This document shows positions 6,037-10,676 of a DNA stretch of 10,676 nt, piece after piece. This DNA is from Haloferacaceae archaeon. GTDB lineage: Archaea; Halobacteriota; Halobacteria; Halobacteriales; Haloferacaceae. A program made the position numbers and the translations under genes. Location of the stretch: NCBI GenBank assembly GCA_018609965.1, contig JAHENP010000036.1, positions 1-10,676 of the forward strand. The letters run 5' to 3'. The notes under the pieces were generated by a model. It saw only the letters and a program-made list of their open reading frames with translations. It made no database searches and was not told the origin of the DNA. The stretch's first letter is position 1. Each line of letters opens with the position of its first letter.

Positions 6037-6720
6037 TCAGCCGAGGAACGACTTGGCGGCCTCCCCGTACAACGACAACGTGTTGCCGCGGGCGCTGTCG
6101 AGTGCGTCCGCAACGGCCCGGGCGGCGCCGTCCTGAACCCCGGGGCCGTGGCCGACGACGACACGGTCGGGGTCGAGCCCGGACAGCGCCGACCGCGGCG
6201 GCACCAGCCGGAGCATCGGGTGGACGCCAATCCGTTCCTCGCCGGTCACCATGTACTCGGCGTTGCCGAGCGCCTCCGGGACGTACAGTGTCCCCGAGGA
6301 CTCGAACAACAACGCCGCCTCCTGCCACGGCGGCAACGAGGAGTCCCGGACAGTGATCGTTCGGACACCTTCCGTGAGCGTCGGGCCGAACCGCTCGACG
6401 GGCGCGTCTATGTCCGACTCGACGCCCGTCATCCAGTCTGGGACGTAGACGGGCACGTCGTGCCGGCGAGCGACCGCCGCGCCGCCGCGTTTGTGTCTGT
6501 CGAGACAGGTGACGACCCCGGCAACGTCGCCGTCCAGTTCCGCCAGTATGTCGTCGACGCCGGGCGCGTCCACCGGGTCGAGCACCCACACCTCGCCGTC
6601 GTGGACGACCGCGTGGCTGGCCCGTTGCATCTGTTCGTCCGGGTACGCCAGCCACCCCACGCCCGCGTCGTGGCTGTCGATCTCCCGGAGCCGCGCCGTC
6701 CCGCTCCCTTTCATCGGCAT
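6037..6720 (-). CDS. Metallo-beta-lactamase-fold-like protein with degenerate metal site
   Basis: This 227-residue protein has the layout of the MBL fold: a beta-rich N-terminus (SHAVVHDGEVWVLDPVDAPG, 35-54), then helix, then the strand GVVTCLDRHKRGGAAVARRHDVPVYVP (68-94). At the place of the canonical T-H-x-H-x-D-H-x-G-G it reads TCLDRHKRGG (71-80): the T and the GG remain, but the ligands are replaced by Cys72, Asp74, His76 and Lys77. Near the C-terminus, VVVGHGPG (187-194) equals the usual GHG strand. It probably does not bind a standard binuclear zinc site, so hydrolase activity is uncertain. The start at 6720 (MPMKGSG) is preferred because a TATA box lies 25-30 bases upstream; ATG 6714 is an alternative. 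The gene is divergent from the 6845 gene. Confidence 0.87.
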   Translation of the reverse strand: MPMKGSGTARLREIDSHDAGVGWLAYPDEQMQRASHAVVHDGEVWVLDPVDAPGVDDILAELDGDVAGVVTCLDRHKRGGAAVARRHDVPVYVPDWMTGVESDIDAPVERFGPTLTEGVRTITVRDSSLPPWQEAALLFESSGTLYVPEALGNAEYMVTGEERIGVHPMLRLVPPRSALSGLDPDRVVVGHGPGVQDGAARAVADALDSARGNTLSLYGEAAKSFLG

Positions 6721-6744
6721 CGGGACCCAGTAGGTGTCGCGAGC

Positions 6745-6750
6745 GTATAA
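6745..6750 (-). promoter_or_regulatory. TATA box TTATAC of the MBL-like gene
   Basis: On the minus strand the sequence gcaaTTATACgctc places a good archaeal TATA element 25-30 bases before the ATG at 6720, implying a leaderless message. It is the clearest promoter element in the window. Confidence 0.65.
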
Positions 6751-6844
6751 TTGCCGACGGTTCGGCGCGGGAGCGTGTGCCGTCGACAGCCTGCCCAACG
6801 GCAGGTGACGACGACACACCGAGTAACTGACCACGCTGGGGTGT

Positions 6845-7210
6845 GTGCGGGCAGACGTGTTCACACTGCAGGTGTCTGGTGTCCAGATCGCCGGCGGCGC
6901 GTTTCTGTTGGCGACGCTGTCGACGTTGTTGGCCAACACGGCCGCCTACTACGTGACCGGCGAGAGCCAACTCGGGCGTGCAGTGCTCCCGGGCGTCGTG
7001 ATGGCGGTGGCCGGGCTGGCGTCGAGTGTGCTGCCGACGCTGGTGACGGTAGTGCTCGCGTTGACACTCGACTTTCTGGCGGTGACGTACGCGTACGAAC
7101 TGGATCGTCGGGGGTCGGCGATGGTGACGGCCACTCATTTCACGCTGATCGTCGTCGTCGCGTACGTCGTCAACAGCGGACTGGCGTTGTATCAGGACGC
7201 TCCTGGGTGA
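6845..7210 (+). CDS. Small four-helix integral membrane protein, unknown function
   Basis: This 121-residue protein is nearly all hydrophobic. Likely membrane helices are at about 13-37, 46-62, 64-84 and 93-116. Between helices there are short loops with charged residues (GESQLGR, ELDRRG). No signal peptide, cysteine or catalytic motif is seen. GTG at 6845 is taken as the start, giving a short polar N-terminus before the first helix; no strong promoter element is visible in the 124-base region shared with the divergent MBL-like gene. It resembles unnamed haloarchaeal membrane proteins, but I cannot name a family with confidence. It ends 15 bases from the stop of the convergent PAP2 gene. Confidence 0.8.
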   Translation: MRADVFTLQVSGVQIAGGAFLLATLSTLLANTAAYYVTGESQLGRAVLPGVVMAVAGLASSVLPTLVTVVLALTLDFLAVTYAYELDRRGSAMVTATHFTLIVVVAYVVNSGLALYQDAPG

Positions 7211-7225
7211 GTCGCGTCGGCTCGA

Positions 7226-8197
7226 CTACTCTCTCGAACTGAGCCGGCGGAGACGACCGACCAGTGTCGGCCACAGTAACACGAACGCGATGGCGACGGC
7301 AGCACCCAGAGTCGCGGCGGCGACACGGACTCCGAGCGTGTCGGGGAAAGCGGCCGGCAGGCCGTTCTTGGCGACGACACCGGCGAGACCGAACGGAACA
7401 GCGGTAAAGCCGAGCCCGACGACCGCCCCGACGCCACCGACGGGGGTGTCGTCACGACCGTGGAGTCGCCAGACCAGAGCGCCGGCGAGGCCACCGCCAA
7501 CGGCGACAGCAGTGACAGCCGCCGCCTCCCCGTGTCCACGACTGGTCGTCACCACGAGCGCCACAAGGCTGACGACGGTGGCCCCGGTGAACAATCGATC
7601 CGGGCGGAGACGCGACCCCGGCCGCGCGGCCCGTGTCGCGGCCCACAACAACACGCCGCCGAATACGGCGCCAACAACGACCTGCCAGACGGTGTGGAGC
7701 CCCAACACGACTCGTGTGCCGGCGACCAAGACAACGACACTCCCGGCGGCGAGCCACCGACCCCGCCGGGTTCCGACATCGAGAAACACCGCGAAGCCGC
7801 CGTACATCGCCGCCGCGGCCGTCGCGTGCCCAGACGGGAGTCCGAACCCGTCACTGGTCGCAACCGAGCGAAACAGTTCCCTCAGCGGGGAGACGAGAAA
7901 CGCCGGCGGCGTCGCGGCGGTCGCGCCGGGCGGGCGTGGCACTGTAAACACCGACTTCGCGCCCAACGAGGCCGCAAGCGCCGCGAATCCGAGCCCCAGC
8001 AGTGTTGCTGCGACGGCTCGCGGCTCCGCTGTGACCCGTGGCGCGAGCCAGTAGCTCAGCGACAACAGACAGATCAGAAACCAGGCGTCGGCCAACTGAG
8101 TGACGAGTGCAGCCGCGAACGCAACCACTCCGGCGGGGTCGACCTGCGCTGGTGTGGCGAGAGACGGCGCGGTGGGTACGGACACAGACACGGTCAC
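7226..8197 (-). CDS. PAP2-family membrane phosphatase (phosphatidic acid phosphatase-like)
   Basis: This 323-residue, multi-helix protein carries the three PAP2 motifs: K81-SVFTVP-RP (K-x6-RP, 81-89), GLPSGHA (PSGH at 121-124) and TRVVLGLH (Arg162 to His168). His124 and His168 are the expected acid/base and nucleophile. The motif-3 Asp that normally follows (H-x3-D) is Gln172 here. The family removes phosphate from lipid phosphates such as phosphatidic acid or isoprenoid diphosphates. After the catalytic core, four or more extra helices (about 202-310) extend the protein beyond the basic six-helix core. The GTG at 8197 is chosen because it overlaps the stop of the upstream gene as GTGA, typical of translational coupling; the frame stays open further upstream, but those residues are Arg/Pro-rich and overlap the upstream gene. 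Confidence 0.92.
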   Translation of the reverse strand: MTVSVSVPTAPSLATPAQVDPAGVVAFAAALVTQLADAWFLICLLSLSYWLAPRVTAEPRAVAATLLGLGFAALAASLGAKSVFTVPRPPGATAATPPAFLVSPLRELFRSVATSDGFGLPSGHATAAAAMYGGFAVFLDVGTRRGRWLAAGSVVVLVAGTRVVLGLHTVWQVVVGAVFGGVLLWAATRAARPGSRLRPDRLFTGATVVSLVALVVTTSRGHGEAAAVTAVAVGGGLAGALVWRLHGRDDTPVGGVGAVVGLGFTAVPFGLAGVVAKNGLPAAFPDTLGVRVAAATLGAAVAIAFVLLWPTLVGRLRRLSSRE

Positions 8198-8601
8198 CTC
8201 CGGCGGCGGACGGCGTCGACAGCACGCCGCGGCAGGCCGAGGACGTTCAGCCCGAATCCGACGAGCACGAACAACGTGTACAGCCCCAGCGTCGAGAGGA
8301 AGGCGATCAGCATCGCGCCGATGGCGAACCATCCCTGGAGGAACCGGAAGGCGGCGACGACCATCACCGTCCCGTACAGCAACACGAGATACGGCCCCCA
8401 GCCGCGGGCTCGCCGGCGGCTGGTCTGTTGGCGAACGTACTGTTTCAGTTCCGTCTCCAACGCCGGCTTCTCGACGGTCCGGTCGTCCAGTTGCTCGACG
8501 GACCCTCGGAGCTCTTCGAGCCCCTCGGCGAGTTCCGCGAGGTCGGGAGCGGCCTCGCCTCGTTCGGGCTCCGACTCCGGCTCGGAGTGGTCGTCGGTCA
8601 T
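8194..8601 (-). CDS. 135-residue two-helix membrane protein with acidic coiled-coil N-terminus
   Basis: The protein starts at ATG 8601 with a strongly acidic segment (MTDDHSEPESEPERGEAAPD). It is followed by a probable amphipathic or coiled-coil helix (LAELAEGLEELRGSVEQLDD, 21-40), a basic patch (RRRARGWG, 62-69) and two membrane helices at about 70-99 and 102-123. It ends in a basic tail (RRAVDAVRRRR). The positive-inside rule puts both termini in the cytoplasm. No enzyme motif is seen. It is the middle gene of a three-gene set, 50 bases after the 99-residue gene, and its TGA overlaps the GTG of the PAP2 gene, so it may be a partner of the phosphatase. Function unknown. Confidence 0.85.
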   Translation of the reverse strand: MTDDHSEPESEPERGEAAPDLAELAEGLEELRGSVEQLDDRTVEKPALETELKQYVRQQTSRRRARGWGPYLVLLYGTVMVVAAFRFLQGWFAIGAMLIAFLSTLGLYTLFVLVGFGLNVLGLPRRAVDAVRRRR

Positions 8602-8651
8602 CTGTGTCGGCGGAGGCGTGCGGGACTTTTCAGCGTGCCGGAACGCGGCGG

Positions 8652-8951
8652 CTACTCCGCCGTCGCCAGTCGGTAGGCACGCAGTGCGGTCAACAGTGTC
8701 GTGACCAGCAGTGCGGTCGTCACCGCGAGCACGAACCCCAGGACGGCGAACCAACCGGCCGGACCGACGACCGGGTAGCTCCGGCCGGCGCCGACCGGCC
8801 CGAGCAGTTCGAACACACGGACGAGGTAGACGGCGACCGCGAGTCCCACCCCGCTCGCGAGGCCGACGACGGCGTTGCGTCGCACGTCGAGTGCCGCCAC
8901 CAGTCCGCCGGAGGGGGGTCGCTCCGGGACGGTCGAACTGTCGTCGCTCAC
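8652..8951 (-). CDS. 99-residue two-helix membrane protein, first gene of the PAP2 operon
   Basis: This frame starts at GTG 8951 (MSDDSSTVPERPPSGGLVAALDVRRNAV) and encodes a short hydrophilic N-terminus and two membrane helices at about 27-50 and 65-90, ending in RAYRLATAE. Longer in-frame extensions upstream would overlap the divergent oxygenase gene and are rejected. It looks like the unnamed small membrane proteins common in haloarchaea; I cannot assign a function. It precedes the 135-residue gene by 50 bases in the same direction, and its promoter must lie in the 129-base region shared with the divergent carotenoid oxygenase. Confidence 0.78.
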   Translation of the reverse strand: MSDDSSTVPERPPSGGLVAALDVRRNAVVGLASGVGLAVAVYLVRVFELLGPVGAGRSYPVVGPAGWFAVLGFVLAVTTALLVTTLLTALRAYRLATAE

Positions 8952-9080
8952 GCGGCGTTGTTGGATCGGCGCTGGCAAAGCGTCGTCGTTCGACGGTCGC
9001 GGGCTGGACGGCTTGGGGTGTCGGCGGGTCGCCCGAGGGTTGAGGCGTCTCCGGCACCGAACGGTGGTGTGAGCAGCGCC

Positions 9081-10514
9081 ATGGGGTTCCACTCGCTCGC
9101 GCTCGACGCAGAACGAGCGGCGTCGTTGTCGGTCACCGGGACGCTCCCGGAGTGGCTGTCGGGGGTGTTGGTGCGGAACGGGCCGGGCGCCTTCGAGTTT
9201 GGCGACGCGAGCGTCGATCACTGGTTCGACGGGTTGGCGATGCCGACCCGGTTCGGACTCGACGGACCGAACGACCGGGTGACGTTCCGGAACCGGTTCC
9301 TCCGGACGGACGCGTTCGCGGCCGCCCGCGAGGGGGAGTTCACCGGCGGGTTCGCCACCGGGGAGACCACGCTCCGGGAACGACTGTGGGGGATGCTCGT
9401 CGACGACCCGTACGACAACACGAACGTGCTGTGTGAACGGGTTGGTGACGACTATCTCGCGGTGACGGAGACGCCTCGCCAGGTGCGGGTCGACCCGGAC
9501 ACGCTGGCGACCACCGGCGACGTGACCTACGACGGGCCGGCGCCGACCGGGCAGCTGAGCTGTGCCCACCTCCAACGCGACCCGGAGGGGCGACTCGTCG
9601 GCTTCGACACCAGTTTCGGGCGACACCACCAGTACCACGTGTACGAACTGGCGGGGGCGACCGACCGCAGCCATGTCGCGAGCGTCGAGACGGACGCGCC
9701 GGCGTACATGCACAGCTTCGCACTGACAGAACGGTACGTCGTGTTGACGGAGTTTCCGTACGTGGTGGAGCCGTTGCGGTTTCTCAAACCCGGCCGGCAG
9801 GGGCCGTTCGTCTCCAATTTCGACTGGCAACCGGAGCGAGGAACGCAGTTCCGGGTGGTCGAACGGGCCAGCGGTCGGGTGGTCGCCGAGCCGACAGCAG
9901 AACCGTTCTTCGGCTTCCACCACGCCAACGCGTACGAAGACGGCGACGAGATCGTGATCGACGTGGAGACGGTGCCGGACGCCGAGTCCGTCGCCACCCT
10001 CTCGTTGGACTTCCTGCGGGCCGGGGAGTTGGACGTGCTCGGCGGCCGGATCGACCGGTTCCGGGTCGAGTTGGGTGGCCACCGGGGGTCGGCGACGGTC
10101 GACCGTCGCCGGCTGTACGACGGGACGGCGCTGCCGACCGTCTCGCCGGCCCGGTGGTGTCGCCGGCACCGCTACGTCTACGCACAGGAGACGAGCCAAC
10201 CCGTCACGGAGTGGCCCGGCGGTGTGGTGAAACTCGACACCGAAACCGGCGCGACACGGACGTTCGCGGACGGCGCAGACCACTTCGCCGAGCCGGTGTT
10301 CGTCCCGCGCGGGCGGGGCGGTGGGGACCGACAGTCGGGGAGTGACGCCGAAGACGACGGTGTCGTGGTGACGGTCGGACTGGACACGGACAGGGGTGTC
10401 TCGCGGTTGTTCGTGCTCGACGGCCAGACACTGACGGAACGGGCCCGGGTCCAACTCCCGCTCGCGCTCCCGTTCGACTTCCACGGCCGGTTCTTCCCGG
10501 AGCTATCGCCTTGA
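9081..10514 (+). CDS. Carotenoid cleavage oxygenase (RPE65/CCO family), 3' end fused to IS terminus
   Basis: This 477-residue non-heme iron protein belongs to the carotenoid cleavage oxygenases, which split polyene double bonds, for example beta-carotene to retinal. The N-terminal signature (LSGVLVRNGPGAFEFG, HWFDGLAM) and the four iron-binding His are all present: H163 (CAHLQRDPEG), H211 (MHSFALTERYVVLTEF), H280 (FHHANAYEDGDEIVID) and H468 (PFDFHGRFF). In a haloarchaeon, retinal for rhodopsins is one plausible product; apocarotenoid formation from other carotenoids is another. The start could also be GTG 9069 (MSSAMGFHSL), which fits homologue length slightly better. A GlyArg/Asp-rich stretch (410-425) is a likely surface loop insertion. 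The last Pro codon's third base and the TGA stop belong to the end of an IS200/IS605 element, so the native C-terminus after FFPELS has been replaced; the iron site is intact. Confidence 0.93.
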   Translation: MGFHSLALDAERAASLSVTGTLPEWLSGVLVRNGPGAFEFGDASVDHWFDGLAMPTRFGLDGPNDRVTFRNRFLRTDAFAAAREGEFTGGFATGETTLRERLWGMLVDDPYDNTNVLCERVGDDYLAVTETPRQVRVDPDTLATTGDVTYDGPAPTGQLSCAHLQRDPEGRLVGFDTSFGRHHQYHVYELAGATDRSHVASVETDAPAYMHSFALTERYVVLTEFPYVVEPLRFLKPGRQGPFVSNFDWQPERGTQFRVVERASGRVVAEPTAEPFFGFHHANAYEDGDEIVIDVETVPDAESVATLSLDFLRAGELDVLGGRIDRFRVELGGHRGSATVDRRRLYDGTALPTVSPARWCRRHRYVYAQETSQPVTEWPGGVVKLDTETGATRTFADGADHFAEPVFVPRGRGGGDRQSGSDAEDDGVVVTVGLDTDRGVSRLFVLDGQTLTERARVQLPLALPFDFHGRFFPELSP

Positions 10515-10565
10515 CCTCCTCCCACCCCTTCAGGGGTGGGATTCCCACGGCACGGCACCGCTTGG
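10511..10565 (-). ncRNA. Candidate 3' scaffold of a TnpB guide RNA (omega/reRNA)
   Basis: In IS200/IS605 elements the guide RNA scaffold overlaps the tnpB 3' end, stops at the element's right end, and takes the flanking DNA as guide. Here the scaffold would contain the GTGGGA-A-TCCCAC palindrome (10537-10549) and the 10-bp hairpin at 10520-10541. The guide would begin GGCGATAGCTCCGGG, antisense to the last codons of the oxygenase. The 5' limit is not visible; only the terminal part is given. Confidence 0.4.
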
Positions 10566-10574
10566 GTGGGAGTT

Positions 10575-10676
10575 TCAGGTTCGCAGCCTGGTCGCATGAC
10601 CAGACTCCTGGCAGGGCCAAGCCGCCGTTACTCCTCTCCCATACTGGGAGTCAGAGTTACGTTCTGTCCGGAACCC
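10575..10676 (-). CDS. Possible C-terminal tail of TnpB (partial)
   Basis: A minus-strand frame is open from the right edge to a TGA at 10575-10577, giving 33 residues (GFRTERNSDSQYGRG... ending ATRLRT). It sits where the end of tnpB is expected, about 65 bases before the element terminus. Nothing of the RuvC or zinc-finger region lies in the window, so the identity rests on position only. A second frame that ends near 10630 (GSGQNVTLTPSMGEE) is an alternative tail. Confidence 0.3.
   Translation of the reverse strand, partial: GFRTERNSDSQYGRGVTAAWPCQESGHATRLRT

Larger units (their letters stand above)
10511..10676 (-). mobile_element. Right end of an IS200/IS605-type (TnpB/IS1341-like) element, continuing past the window
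   Basis: Read on the minus strand, the segment ends GTGGGAATCCCAC, then a 10-bp hairpin TCCCACCCCT/AGGGGTGGGA (10520-10541), then GGAGGTCAA. This arrangement (GTGGGAATCCC, hairpin, GGGAGGA...TCAA) is, as I remember it, the usual 3' end of haloarchaeal IS200/IS605 TnpB elements. TCAA is also the right-end cleavage site form known for IS608. The boundary is therefore set after base 10511. The rest of the element, including most of any tnpB and tnpA, lies beyond the right edge. Confidence 0.65.

Noticed and set aside
5807..7138. Long minus-strand frame over the MPN-like and MBL-like genes
   Set aside because: The frame is extremely Arg-rich and out of phase with two well-supported acidic proteins on the same strand.
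8100..9068. In-frame upstream extension of the carotenoid oxygenase
   Set aside because: The extension is Arg/Ser-rich and antisense to the membrane operon; the conserved oxygenase N-terminus begins at 9081 (or 9069).
8652..10484. Very long minus-strand open frame covering the carotenoid oxygenase
   Set aside because: Only the last 99 codons (from GTG 8951) look like a real acidic/membrane protein. The upstream part is antisense to the oxygenase and has unlikely composition.
1..10676. CRISPR array, toxin-antitoxin or defence gene cluster
   Set aside because: No spaced direct repeats of suitable length were seen, and none of the proteins carries recognisable defence or toxin domains.

Overview
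The window is GC-rich chromosomal DNA from a halophilic archaeon (Halobacteria). The supporting signs are acidic proteins rich in Asp and Glu, a haloarchaeal replication protein A, archaeal translation initiation factor aIF1A, a Tat-type lipoprotein signal, TATA-like boxes about 25-30 bases upstream of probably leaderless starts, a tRNA without an encoded CCA, and the end of a haloarchaeal IS200/IS605-type element. The genus cannot be fixed from the sequence.

Layout, left to right. (1) 2-634 (+): 3' part of a conserved protein with a RuvC/RNase H-like start motif. (2) 638-709: short tandem 18-bp repeat. (3) 794-2152 (+): complete cytochrome P450. (4) 2228-2512 (+): aIF1A. (5) 2513-3069: stretch without protein genes that holds a run of close, strong hairpins (2692-2805) and a tRNA-Arg(GCG) on the minus strand (2880-2952). 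(6) 3070-3579 (+): secreted Tat lipoprotein. (7) 3756-5141 (+): single-strand DNA-binding protein RPA with three repeated OB folds and a small C-terminal domain. (8) 5177-5344 (-): 55-residue protein directly downstream of a perfect DtxR-like palindrome. (9) 5404-5973 (-): protein with a degenerate JAB/MPN-like motif. (10) 6037-6720 (-): metallo-beta-lactamase-like protein with a degraded metal site. (11) 6845-7210 (+): small four-helix membrane protein, divergent from the previous gene. (12) 8951 to 7226 (-): probable three-gene membrane operon (99-residue protein, 135-residue protein, PAP2-family phosphatase), the last two joined by a GTGA overlap. (13) 9081-10514 (+): carotenoid cleavage oxygenase of the RPE65 family. 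(14) 10511-10676 (-): right end of an IS200/IS605 (TnpB-type) element whose terminus supplies the last codon base and the stop codon of the oxygenase.

Most of the window is ordinary haloarchaeal core and accessory chromosome: translation, single-strand DNA binding, lipid phosphatase and redox enzymes. No CRISPR array, toxin-antitoxin pair, prophage module or recognisable defence cluster is visible. The points most worth following are the TnpB-element junction with its putative guide RNA reading antisense into the oxygenase, the metal-regulator-like palindrome in front of a tiny gene, and the multi-hairpin intergenic locus beside the tRNA. Two adjacent genes (5404-5973 and 6037-6720) both look like enzyme folds that have lost metal ligands.
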